Positions 23,569 through 31,365 of a stretch of 64,000 nt of DNA are shown in pieces (the stretch's first letter is position 1; every line of letters starts with the position of its first letter). The position numbers and the translations under genes were made by a program. The notes beneath the pieces are model-generated. The model was not told the DNA's origin, did no database searches, and saw only the letters and a program-made list of their open reading frames with translations. The stretch comes from Pseudomonas sp. RSB 5.4 (GTDB taxonomy: Bacteria; Pseudomonadota; Gammaproteobacteria; Pseudomonadales; Pseudomonadaceae): NCBI RefSeq assembly GCF_037126175.1, contig NZ_CP146986.1:1950501-2014500 (forward strand). Direction: 5' to 3'.

Positions 23569-25368
23569 TCAGATACCGGCGAGTAAGTCGCGCAATCCCT
23601 CCATAGTGCTACGAAGAGGTTCAAGAATGCCAGGTTCATCATCTGCCAGCTTCACAACCCATTCGGCAAAACTCACCTTGGCGTCGGCTGTAGGGGCTAG
23701 TACAAAATAATGTTTTTGATCTTCGCGAGGCCTGATGTACTCCCTGATTTTTTTCGTATCCGGAAATAACGCAGCGTGAGGAATCTCCTCTGTCGCGTAA
23801 GCTTGCTCCGCCTCAGCACGTTGCCTGAGAGAAGGGCTAAAAATATTCTCAAGACAACCAGGCCAGAACTTCTCATCAACCTTTAAGCTTCGCATCAATG
23901 AAGTTAGATCGGGATTCAAGGGCAGGCGACACCAATAAACGCCGTTACTATTATGCCTAACCCATTTTCCTCCCTTGCTCAAATCTTTACTTGCAAGCAG
24001 TTCGCGCCCCTCAAGATCATTATCGATGAGACAGAACAATCTTTTCTCAGGTGCTAGTTGAGATAAAATCTTGCCATCTTTCGCTAAGCTTTCCATTTTA
24101 GAGGTGCCACCTGCAGATTCAAAAGTTGCAGGTGTTTCGGCACCAATAAATAGCTCCCAAGCCCTTTCAAAAATTAGCTTGTCAGTTTCCCCCTCGACAA
24201 ATATGACTGGGAGGTTGGATCTCTCGACTTCCTCTTTGAAAGCTAGAGCCTCTCGCTCATGCCTCAAAATGGTTTTGTGAGCTTCAAGTAAATATGAGCT
24301 GATTACAGGGAGATGTGGTGTTTCCCCCATCAATTCTCCTGGATTAGTCGCTAAGTCGTGCCCTATCGGAGTTATTTTTGAATTGGGGCGATCTGACCTG
24401 ATGTCAGTCTTTGAAACAAAATACCTTTCAACATCCTTATCAACTAGCGAGAAGAACGCGGGGCTATGACTTGTGAGGAAAATTTGCTTATTGCCTTCCA
24501 AACCTAAGCTCTTGAATGTATTAGCTTCATCTATAGCACTGGCGAGTTCAAGCGAATTTTCCGGCTCTTCGAATCCCCAAATGTGATAGTCAATTGAGCT
24601 TCTATCTGACAAAAAAGAAAGTATTTGGGGAATATGCCTAACTTGTATGCCGTCTCCGCGCTGTAGAGTTAAGCTATAAGCATCTCCATTTTCTGAAGTT
24701 GTCTCGAAGTCAAGTGATCTGAATAGTTCGGACAAATCCTGAGGAGTTGACACTACGCTATTTATTGCTAGTCGATTCAATAGACCTTGGGACAAGTCTG
24801 TTGTTCTGTTTCTCAAAGCTTGGGCAAAGTCCCCGAGCGAATCTGAAAACTCCGCATGATTCGAAATCACGGTATAAATTTCAGCTTGGAGCTTTTCAAA
24901 TATTTTTCTATCTTTGATGGCTGGAATATAATGAAATTTTATTTTATTTAGAAAGCGAGTTAAGTATTGCTCCTTATTTGCATTACGAATGGATGATATG
25001 TATTTTGGCGTTGTTTCTGTGGTTACACTCCATTGGCGCTTCACCCAGAAAGTTTCGCCTAGAGAAGCCCGCCAGTTTTTCGGCGTCGTGAAGGTGACTT
25101 TAACGTAGACAAATTTACGAATATCTGCAGCCGTTTCAGCTTCTGCCCGACGGGCATGATTAAGGTCGCGCTCGAGGTTGAATTTCTGATCTGGATTTGT
25201 TTCGTTATTGAAAAAAAGGTTAAGAGCCCTGAGGATATTACTTTTCCCAGAATCATTTCTTCCGAAGAGTATATTGCTATTGCTGCAATTAGTTACCTGC
25301 TCTTTATAGATAGAGCGAAAATATGCGACTTCAATTTCCTTAATCAGCTTCACTGCTACTGGCTCCAT
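23569..25368 (-). CDS. OLD-family ATPase/TOPRIM nuclease
   Basis: 599 aa. The N-terminal ABC-type ATPase has Walker A GRNDSGKS at residues 36-43, a Walker B/signature region at HIWGFEEPENSLE and the H-loop FLTSHSP. A C-terminal TOPRIM nuclease begins at VIFVEGETDKLIF (near 385) with its metal-binding Asp pair in CLIDNDLEGRE (near 446). Coupled ATPase-TOPRIM proteins of the OLD family are DNA nucleases that act in phage exclusion and in systems such as Gabija, but no UvrD-like GajB partner is present here. The gene is AT-rich compared with the flanking hxc genes, a sign of transfer. Confidence 0.85.
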   Translation of the reverse strand: MEPVAVKLIKEIEVAYFRSIYKEQVTNCSNSNILFGRNDSGKSNILRALNLFFNNETNPDQKFNLERDLNHARRAEAETAADIRKFVYVKVTFTTPKNWRASLGETFWVKRQWSVTTETTPKYISSIRNANKEQYLTRFLNKIKFHYIPAIKDRKIFEKLQAEIYTVISNHAEFSDSLGDFAQALRNRTTDLSQGLLNRLAINSVVSTPQDLSELFRSLDFETTSENGDAYSLTLQRGDGIQVRHIPQILSFLSDRSSIDYHIWGFEEPENSLELASAIDEANTFKSLGLEGNKQIFLTSHSPAFFSLVDKDVERYFVSKTDIRSDRPNSKITPIGHDLATNPGELMGETPHLPVISSYLLEAHKTILRHEREALAFKEEVERSNLPVIFVEGETDKLIFERAWELFIGAETPATFESAGGTSKMESLAKDGKILSQLAPEKRLFCLIDNDLEGRELLASKDLSKGGKWVRHNSNGVYWCRLPLNPDLTSLMRSLKVDEKFWPGCLENIFSPSLRQRAEAEQAYATEEIPHAALFPDTKKIREYIRPREDQKHYFVLAPTADAKVSFAEWVVKLADDEPGILEPLRSTMEGLRDLLAGI

Positions 25369-25735
25369 GTTGGCACGATTGATGGTCTCTCATGGCCGTT
25401 AGTTCCTACAGGTGGGGTGATACCAATGTGCCAAAATGCAGTAAAAGTAGGTTCACGCCGCACGAATGCCATCGAAGGTAAGCGAAAAGCCACCACACCG
25501 TCTAGCAATGACAGAACGAAATCATCATCTCGTCGAAGACATTATGTGAGTCTCTACGGCGGTCGCTGTTCGCAAATGCTCAAAAGCTTTCTGATGAGTA
25601 GGCCCCTGTAGTTACTGTGCCGTCGCCAGACTGTCCCTATCTCCTCGTTGTAATGGCTCAGTGATGGGCCTATGTGGGCAGCTCAGGCAATAGTCTGATG
25701 CCATTTCCCGATACGTTTGGCACCTCTAATTTGAG

Positions 25736-25773
25736 GTCCGCTTTATTGGCCGAAAGCGGACAAATCTTTGTCC
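25736..25773. other. Two overlapping hairpins near the right island edge
   Basis: GTCCGCTTT pairs with AAAGCGGAC (25736-25761), while GGACAAA pairs with TTTGTCC (25758-25773); the two stems share bases and exclude each other. The site is just beyond the hxcP stop and marks the approximate join between island and hxc DNA. The other 360 bp between the OLD gene and hxcP show no gene I can support. Confidence 0.45.
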
Positions 25774-25786
25774 GGAATGTTGACCG

Positions 25787-26222
25787 CTACATTCCTCCCC
25801 CCATCAACCGAGGCATCTCCCCCCCCTCCCCCAACCTCTCCACCCCCAACCTCACCCTCTCCCCCCCCTGCTCAATCACCACCCCATCCCCCTCCACCTC
25901 CACCAACTTCACCCCAAGCCCCACCCTCTCCCCCTGCAAAAAACTCCTCGGCGGTCCATCGTTCAAACTCAAAATCGCCACCGCCCCGCGACTCCCCGCC
26001 ATCACCCCGCTCACTTTGATGTCCACCGGCGCCGTCTGGTTGGAGAACCATTGCAACGCCGGGCTATCACTGCGCGCCGCGAGCATTTGCGGGGGGCTGG
26101 TGGGGTGTGGGATTCGGCGGAGGTCAGGAGCAGCGACGACCAGGTCGCGACGCCGACCAGGGCGGCGAGCAGTGCGAGGGCCTGGACGGTTTGCGGGGGG
26201 AAATGCGGGTGGTGAGCATCAT
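25787..26222 (-). pseudogene. hxcP: hxcP (GspC-like), interrupted by two frameshifts at C6 tracts
   Basis: A good ribosome site (AAGGAG) precedes an ATG that starts MMLTTRISP; the expected membrane helix QTVQALALLAALVGVATWSS appears only after adding one C at the first C6 tract (26195-26200), and the periplasmic homology region (ALQWFSNQTAPVDIKVSGVMAGSRGAVAIL by parts) only after adding one C at the second (26091-26096). Both sites have the same context, CCCCCCGCAAA. The restored protein would be about 145 aa, a short GspC without PDZ domain, as in HxcP. GspC links the inner platform to the secretin. Either the gene is broken or both tracts are miscalled. Confidence 0.75.
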
Positions 26223-26355
26223 GGGCTGAATCTCCTTTTAGTCCCTGCTGACAGGCTACGCGGCAATTCTCACGGTTTTATTTCACACGTCTTACATGTT
26301 GGCCGTGCAGGATGGTTTTTTGGGACGGGGCAGGACGCAACGGAGCGCGCAACCG

Positions 26356-26808
26356 ATGAAGGTGGGCAAGCAACAGGGTTTTACGCTGATCGAGCTGATG
26401 GTGGTGCTGGTGATCATCGGGATTGCCAGTGCGGCGATCAGTCTGAGTATCAAGCCGGATCCGCTGCAGTTGCTGCGCAAGGATGCCGAGCGTGTGGCGC
26501 AGTTGCTGCAAGTGGCGCAGGCGGAGGCGCGGGCGGATGGTCGGCCGATTGTTTGGGTGAGTGATGGCAAGGGCTTTCGGTTCAGTCGGCGCAGTGACAG
26601 TGGTCGGGGGTTTGAGCATTTCAAGGATGATCCGCAGTTGCGGCCACGCACCTGGCAGAGTCCGAAGCTGGAGGTGCGGGTGGAGCCGAAGCAGAAGGTG
26701 GTGCTTAACGCCGAGTGGATCAATCCGCCGCTGCAATTGACCCTGTCTGATGGGCTCAATCGGCTGAGTGTGCTGCGTGATGCCAGTGGAAGGATCAGTG
26801 TGCAATGA
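26356..26808 (+). CDS. hxcU: Minor pseudopilin HxcU (GspH)
   Basis: A 150-aa precursor with a short leader MKVGKQQG| and FTLIELMVVLVIIGIASAAI as N-terminal helix (Glu+5 present). The frame is open 20 codons further upstream, but the chosen ATG has GGAG about 10 bp away and gives the normal leader length. The C-terminal domain (SDGKGFRFSRRSD ... GRISVQ) is GspH-like. It is transcribed divergently from hxcP and overlaps hxcW by ATGA. It belongs to the tip complex of the pseudopilus. Confidence 0.9.
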   Translation: MKVGKQQGFTLIELMVVLVIIGIASAAISLSIKPDPLQLLRKDAERVAQLLQVAQAEARADGRPIVWVSDGKGFRFSRRSDSGRGFEHFKDDPQLRPRTWQSPKLEVRVEPKQKVVLNAEWINPPLQLTLSDGLNRLSVLRDASGRISVQ

Positions 26809-27413
26809 ACGACCAACGGGGCTTTACCCTGATCGAGGTGATGGTTGCGATTCTGTTGATGGCGGTGGTCAGTTTGATTGCCTGGCGCGGGCTGGACAGT
26901 GTGACGCGGGCGGACAGTCATTTGCAGGCGAGCAGTGAGCAGAGCGACAGTTTGTTGCGGGCGTTGAATCAGTTGCAGCGTGATGTGGAGATGCGCGCGG
27001 GTGTGGAGTTGACTGAGCCGAAGAAGGTTGGTGTGGATGATGAGCCGCCGACGGCGCCGCCCGCGATTACTGTGCGGAGCAGTAATAGCAAGGGGTTTCG
27101 GCTGGATATCATTCGCAGTGCGGCGGATCAGCCTGGGGCTTTGCAGCGGGTGCGCTGGTGGGTCAAGGGGGATACGTTGTATCGGGCGGTGGCTGAGGCG
27201 CGCAGTCGGTATCCATTGCCGGCGCCGACTGGCGGGGTGGCGGTGTTGGAAGGTGTGAGTGATGTGCAGGTGCGGGTTTGGGAGGTGGATAAGGGTTGGC
27301 GGCAGTTGAGTGGGAATCGGCGGGAGGATCCGTTGGGGTTGGAGGTGCGGTTGACGCGGGAGACGGCGCAGGGGGTGGAGCGGTATCGGCAGGTGATGGG
27401 GCCGCTGCAATAA
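26805..27413 (+). CDS. hxcW: Minor pseudopilin HxcW (GspJ)
   Basis: The product is 202 aa with cleavage site NDQRG|FTLIEVMVAILLMAVVSLIAWRGLDSV. The GspJ family shows the W-R-L-D-V-T-A pattern after the helix and a larger beta domain, visible here in WWVKGDTLYRAVAEARSRYP and the C-terminal RETAQGVERYRQV. With HxcV and HxcX it should form the pseudopilus tip. It is the last hxc gene on this side; a cluster of REPs follows. Confidence 0.92.
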   Translation: MNDQRGFTLIEVMVAILLMAVVSLIAWRGLDSVTRADSHLQASSEQSDSLLRALNQLQRDVEMRAGVELTEPKKVGVDDEPPTAPPAITVRSSNSKGFRLDIIRSAADQPGALQRVRWWVKGDTLYRAVAEARSRYPLPAPTGGVAVLEGVSDVQVRVWEVDKGWRQLSGNRREDPLGLEVRLTRETAQGVERYRQVMGPLQ

Positions 27414-27430
27414 TCTGAATCACTGCAAAA

Positions 27431-27729
27431 ACCTGTGGGAGCGGGCTTGCTCGCGAATGCAGTGGGTCAGTTGATGATGATTTGGCTGAATGGACGCCTT
27501 CGCGAGCAAGCCCGCTCCCACAATTGGATTGGGTTTGGTCAGTTGGGGAGTGGTTGGCTTGGGGGCTGTCATCGCTGGTAGGTCAGCTCCCACAAGCCGG
27601 TAGGTATTGGTCGGCTGTCGGGCCGTCATCGCGAGCGGGCTCACTCCTACAAGTGGATGGTATGCAGTCTGAGAGAGATGAGTTGGCTGGAAGGCCGCCT
27701 TCGCGAGCAAGCTCGCTCCCACAGGGGGT
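27431..27729. repeat. Cluster of four REP sequences
   Basis: REPs at about 27433-27458, 27494-27522, 27624-27652 and 27693-27722 in alternating orientation, filling the gap between the convergent hxcW and vreR genes. One unit uses the variant ending CTCCTACA. They may act as transcript end signals. Confidence 0.85.
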
Positions 27730-27749
27730 GGTGGGGTTGGTGGATTGGG

Positions 27750-28688
27750 TTAGCTGAGGACGACGACGCCGCCGGGGAGTTCGGTGCATTTGACGCCGTA
27801 GGCGTCGCGGATCAGCAGGGCGACGCCGGCGAGTTGGTCGAGGCTGAAGCGGGCCTGGACGCGGCGTTGGCCGAGTTCGCGGTTGAGCAGTAGCAGCATG
27901 CCTGGGCGATAGCGGTTGATCTCGTCGATCATCTGGCTGAGGGTCGCGCCGTTGAATACCAGCACCTGTTGGCGCCAGTTCATCACTGCGGCGGTGTCGA
28001 CGCTTTGCACTGCGCCCACTTGCTGCGCGTCGTAGGTCAGTTGTTCACCGGGCTGCAGGCGCAGGCTGCGGCCATCGACATTGACGTCCACCGAACCATC
28101 GAGGCACGTCACGCACACTTGCTGATCGGTGTTACGCAGGTTGAACCGCGCCTGACTCGCCCGCAACCACCCGCCTCCGGCCTGCATCGCCAGTGGCAAC
28201 CGCGCGGTCTGTACTTCGACTTCGCCGCTGACCAGTTCGAAACCCTGCACGCCGTCATCGCCGGAGCGCTGGTTGATGCGGGTTTGTGTATTCAGTTCCA
28301 GGCTCACGCCATCGGCCGGTTCGACCCGGCGCTGCTCGCCGACTTCAGTGATGTAATCGGCGCCGAGGCCACCAAAGCCTCCGGGAATCGTTCCGCGCAC
28401 CAGCAAAAACGCCGCCGACGCCGCGATGGCGCCACCGAGAAACGCGCGCCGGCCAAATCGCCGAGGCGATTGCAGCATTTCAGCGGCAGGCTGCAGGTTG
28501 TGCCACAACACCTTGGCCTCTTCGAAAGCGCGGGCATGTTCGGCGCTTTGCGCGCACCAGTCGCGCAACGCCCGGGCGTCGGCCACTGTGGCGCGGCCCG
28601 AGGTCAGCAGGACCAACCAGTCGTGAGCTTCGTTGTGCAGATTGTCGGCCGCCGATGGCTTGGCAGGTGTCAGTCGAAAGATGTTCAA
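27750..28688 (-). CDS. vreR: Sigma factor regulator VreR (FecR-like anti-sigma)
   Basis: 312 aa. The N-terminal cytoplasmic anti-sigma part (HDWLVLLTSGRATVADARALRDW) is followed by a twin-arginine-like sequence FGRRAFLGG leading into one membrane helix (residues about 88-106), then a FecR periplasmic domain (DYITEVGEQRRVEPADGVSLELN ... GEVEVQTA) and a C-terminal STN-like end that contacts the signal receptor. FecR proteins relay a periplasmic signal to their sigma factor. It is third in the vreA-vreI-vreR order, as in the P. aeruginosa PUMA3 system. The protein is complete. Confidence 0.9.
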   Translation of the reverse strand: MNIFRLTPAKPSAADNLHNEAHDWLVLLTSGRATVADARALRDWCAQSAEHARAFEEAKVLWHNLQPAAEMLQSPRRFGRRAFLGGAIAASAAFLLVRGTIPGGFGGLGADYITEVGEQRRVEPADGVSLELNTQTRINQRSGDDGVQGFELVSGEVEVQTARLPLAMQAGGGWLRASQARFNLRNTDQQVCVTCLDGSVDVNVDGRSLRLQPGEQLTYDAQQVGAVQSVDTAAVMNWRQQVLVFNGATLSQMIDEINRYRPGMLLLLNRELGQRRVQARFSLDQLAGVALLIRDAYGVKCTELPGGVVVLS

Positions 28689-28719
28689 ACGCGCAGATTC
28701 TCAACGAATTGATCGGGCA

Positions 28720-29271
28720 CTATTCAGATGACGGTTTTCCGGCCCCGCGACCGAACCGCTGAAACACTTTTCTTTCCAGTTTCGCTGCGCAGTGCCCCAA
28801 CGCGGCTTTGATTTCCTTCTCGACCATGCGCGTGGAAATGCCGAAGCGCTGCGAGATTTCCAGGTGCGGCGCCTCCTCCAGCCGCGCCGCGATGAAGATT
28901 CGGCGACGTCGTGCGGGCAGCTCGTAGAGGGCACTGAGCAGCGACTGGATTTCCTTTTGCCCACCGACCACCCGCGCCGGGTCCAGCGCCTCGTCGCCGA
29001 TTTGCAGCAGCTCTTCGACTTCCTCGCCGGTGAGCAGGCGCGCATCGGCCTGACGGCGGTCGGCGGCGATGTTCAGGGCCATGCGATAGAGGTAGGCATT
29101 GGGCCGCAGCAGGTTCGGCGGCGTCTCCATGCGGTCGACCCGCAGGTAGGTTTCGTGCAGCACGTCGTTGGCCAGGTCTTCCGAGCCGAGACGGCGGCGC
29201 AAGCGCACCCGAAAGTCCTCGTAGGACGTCAGGAACAGCTGGACCATCGAACCTTGTCCGGTGTCTTTCAT
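28720..29271 (-). CDS. vreI: ECF sigma factor VreI
   Basis: 183 aa from MKDTGQGSMVQLF, which has AAGGAG upstream and overlaps the vreA stop by ATGA; a longer frame begins ten codons earlier. Region 2 is recognisable in SEDLANDVLHETYLRVDRM and region 4 in LPARRRRIFIAARLEEAPHL plus the helix-turn-helix ISQRFGISTRMVEKEI. As a FecI-type sigma factor it should direct RNA polymerase to the secretion and exoprotein promoters; in P. aeruginosa VreI activates hxc and pdt genes together with PhoB. Confidence 0.9.
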   Translation of the reverse strand: MKDTGQGSMVQLFLTSYEDFRVRLRRRLGSEDLANDVLHETYLRVDRMETPPNLLRPNAYLYRMALNIAADRRQADARLLTGEEVEELLQIGDEALDPARVVGGQKEIQSLLSALYELPARRRRIFIAARLEEAPHLEISQRFGISTRMVEKEIKAALGHCAAKLERKVFQRFGRGAGKPSSE

Positions 29272-30017
29272 CCCCCGGAAACTCCTTCCCATTTGGTGCA
29301 TTCCATGCGTTTCCCTGACGACTCCGGTAACAACAGCAACGTGACCGGCTGACGCAACGCGCTGGGCGTCGGCCGGTCGATCCTGAGATTGCGAAAGCTC
29401 TCCACCAGCGCGGTATCGCGCCGTTCATCACCGGTCGAAGTGACCAACCGGTTGTGCTGCACCACGCCGTCGCGCCCGACCCAGACCTGCAACACCGCGC
29501 GATAACTGCCCGGGCGAGTCAGTGGCGAACGGCACAGGTTGCGCTCGATCGCCGCTTGCACCGCGGTGGCGTAGCTGCGACTCACGGCGGCGCTGGCCGG
29601 GGTGGTTTTGTCCAGGACCGACGGCACGTCCTCGACCTGCGCCACCTGCAACGTGAACGCATCGTCGCGGGCGTAACGCGCCATCAGGCCACTGCCGCCG
29701 AGCAAACGGCGCAAGGCGTCGGCAGCGGTGTATTCGCCGTCGACCGCCAATGAGCGCCGGCCACGACTCAACTGACTGTCGACCAGCACCGCCACCCCGG
29801 TGGCATGGCTGTACTGATCCAGCGCCCGGGCCAGATCCTGCGCCGGAATGTGCAGCGTCATGCGCAAGTCGGCGGGCGCGGGTTCGGCTGTCGCAGCACT
29901 GCTCAACCAGCCAAGCAGCAGCCCCAGACTCACCCGGTGCACAAGAGTCGCTGAACGCTGAAGACCGTCCCTGGAACTGCCTCGCTGCACGGCTGACGTA
30001 CCCCTGAAAACCGTCAT
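29268..30017 (-). CDS. vreA: Signal receptor VreA: STN domain fused to a TonB-like C-terminal domain
   Basis: 249 aa with a long N-terminal signal region (core VSLGLLLGWLSSAATA). Residues about 52-125 are a secretin/TonB N-terminal (STN) domain (LHIPAQDLARALDQYSHATGVAVLVD ... LLGGSGLMARY by parts), the signalling domain of TonB-dependent transducers. A TonB C-terminal-like domain follows (AVQAAIERNLCRSPL ... YRAVLQVWVGRDGVV). There is no beta-barrel, as in P. aeruginosa VreA. The annotated ATG has no spaced ribosome site, and a GTG about 26 codons in could be the true start. Confidence 0.85.
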   Translation of the reverse strand: MTVFRGTSAVQRGSSRDGLQRSATLVHRVSLGLLLGWLSSAATAEPAPADLRMTLHIPAQDLARALDQYSHATGVAVLVDSQLSRGRRSLAVDGEYTAADALRRLLGGSGLMARYARDDAFTLQVAQVEDVPSVLDKTTPASAAVSRSYATAVQAAIERNLCRSPLTRPGSYRAVLQVWVGRDGVVQHNRLVTSTGDERRDTALVESFRNLRIDRPTPSALRQPVTLLLLPESSGKRMECTKWEGVSGG

Positions 30018-30031
30018 CCTGATGGCTGTTT

Positions 30032-30049
30032 ATGAATCTGGTGTGACGG
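30032..30049 (-). promoter_or_regulatory. Weak Pho-box-like sequence before vreA
   Basis: CCGTCAC-ACCA-GATTCAT on the minus strand has the 11-nt half-site period of PhoB sites, with 9 of 14 matches to CTGTCAT pairs. It is only 14 bp before the annotated vreA ATG, which would fit better if translation starts further in. Confidence 0.22.
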
Positions 30050-30140
30050 GCGGTGCAAAAAAACCATCACGGGATTCGCGCAAGGCTTGCACTAGACTGC
30101 AATCAGAGAACGGCCGCTTCGGGCCGGCCAGGAGGCTTGC

Positions 30141-30455
30141 ATGAAATCACTGTGGAAAATCGCCCTCGGCGGGCTGCTGCTGAGCGCCTTCGCCAGTGCC
30201 CACGCCGAACAGCCGCTGGGCTGTGTGGAGGTGACGGTGGGCGGCTACAAGGCGCCGAATTACGATTGCCTGAGTCAGCAGATGGGCAACAATCCCGAGG
30301 GCGCTGCCGCCGCTGAGAAAAATCAGGAAGCACTGAATGTGCCGGTGAACAAGCGGCCACCGAATCAGGTTGGGCTGGCGACGCCGGCGGCGACCAGTAC
30401 GCGGATGGGGAATACGTTTGGCACATCGGTGAAACCGCAGCGCCCACCAAACTGA
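30141..30455 (+). CDS. Small exported protein of unknown function
   Basis: 104 aa with a signal peptide (MKSLWKIALGGLLLSAFASAHA|E). The mature part is short and polar with two cysteines (GCVEVTVGGYKAPNYDC), which could form a disulfide, and a Pro/Gly/Thr-rich disordered tail (KRPPNQVGLATPAATSTRMG). It is divergent from vreA and may share its regulation. AGGAGG lies upstream of the ATG. No family name is known to me; secretion to the periplasm is the only supported statement. Confidence 0.7.
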   Translation: MKSLWKIALGGLLLSAFASAHAEQPLGCVEVTVGGYKAPNYDCLSQQMGNNPEGAAAAEKNQEALNVPVNKRPPNQVGLATPAATSTRMGNTFGTSVKPQRPPN

Positions 30456-30466
30456 AGACCAAACTT

Positions 30467-30600
30467 TGTGGCGAGGGAGCTTGCTCCCGCTGGGGTGCGC
30501 AGCGCCCCCAAATCTGCCGAACCGGTTTTAACTGACAGACCGCATGCAAAGGTTTTGCGACTGCTGCGCAGCCGAGCGGGAGCAAGCTCCCTCGCCACAG
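30467..30600. repeat. REP doublet of the GTGGCGAGGGAGC family
   Basis: Inverted pair of the same REP family that builds the 236-bp array in the hxc operon, with inner GC-rich arms, between two convergent genes. Confidence 0.88.
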
Positions 30601-30612
30601 GTGTTGTGTTGT

Positions 30613-31053
30613 TCAGTCGCTGGGGGTTTGGCGAAAGCTTACTGCGAGGCGATTCCAGCTGTTGATGGTGGTGACGGCCATGGTCAGATCCACCAGTTCC
30701 GCCTCACTGAATTGCGCTTTGGCCAACTGGTAAACCTCGTCCGGCACATGACTTTCCGCCAACAGCGTCACGGCCTCAGCCCAGCCCAGCGCGGCGCGTT
30801 CACGCGGATTGAAAAAGCCGCTGTCGCGCCACACCGCAATCGCATACAAACGCCGATCACTCTCCCCGGCCCGCCGCGCGTCCACCGAATGCATGTCGGT
30901 GCAGAACGCGCAGCCATTGAGCTGCGAGGCGCGGATCCTGATCAGTTGCAACAGCGGCGCCTCGATGCTCAGGTCGCTGGTCAGCGCCTCCATGGCGATC
31001 ATCGCTTTCATCGCCTTGGGCGATGCGTTGTAGTAGTCCAGACGCGGGGACAT
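30613..31053 (-). CDS. Carboxymuconolactone decarboxylase/AhpD-like protein
   Basis: A 146-aa CMD-fold protein. The redox motif CAFCTDMH (Cys-x2-Cys-x3-His, residues 48-55), preceded by LIRIRASQLNG, is that of AhpD-like alkylhydroperoxidases. The start MSPRLDYYNASPKAM is chosen because it is the family N-terminus; a very long frame extends upstream through the opposite strand of the regulator gene and is not credible. It is divergent from the MocR regulator at 31366, a frequent arrangement in which the regulator controls this gene, possibly in response to oxidative or electrophilic stress. Confidence 0.88.
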   Translation of the reverse strand: MSPRLDYYNASPKAMKAMIAMEALTSDLSIEAPLLQLIRIRASQLNGCAFCTDMHSVDARRAGESDRRLYAIAVWRDSGFFNPRERAALGWAEAVTLLAESHVPDEVYQLAKAQFSEAELVDLTMAVTTINSWNRLAVSFRQTPSD

Positions 31054-31162
31054 GGCAGGTCTCGGGAAGCGGAATGATGAGTTCACGGTAAGCGCAGAGC
31101 TGGCGGCGTTACAGCCCCAATTCCACGGAATATCGCTACACCACTGAAAGCCCGGCCACACA

Positions 31163-31265
31163 AATCCCCTGTAGGAGCTGCCGAAGGCTGCGATCTTTTG
31201 ATCTTGCTTTTGTTTATAAAAATCAAAGTCAAAAGATCGCAGCCTTCGGCAGCTCCTACAGGGAT
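31163..31265. repeat. Inverted repeat of the TGTAGGAGCTGCCGAAGG family
   Basis: Two near-perfect arms of more than 40 bp (AATCCC-CTGTAGGAGCTGCC... and complement) around an A/T-rich centre, forming a very long potential cruciform in the divergent gap between the AhpD-like gene and the MocR gene. Related elements are at 47942 and 58150. Confidence 0.9.
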
Positions 31266-31365
31266 TGGGGCCAATTTGGGGATTTTCCGCTGCGCATCTA
31301 CTGACGAACAGGCAAAGCGGAGTAATCTGGCGGGCATTCAATTCGCCCCCCGGAGCCGCGTCGGT

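Noticed and set aside
18993..25368. Complete Thoeris or Gabija system
   Set aside because: The TIR gene has no ThsA-like partner and the OLD gene has no GajB-like helicase.
25156..25611. Plus-strand frame at the start of the OLD gene
   Set aside because: Mostly antisense to the OLD N-terminus with Walker A; the remainder has no recognisable similarity.
26223..26355. Pho box between hxcP and hxcU
   Set aside because: Only single half-site matches (CTGTCAG) without a second half at 11 nt.
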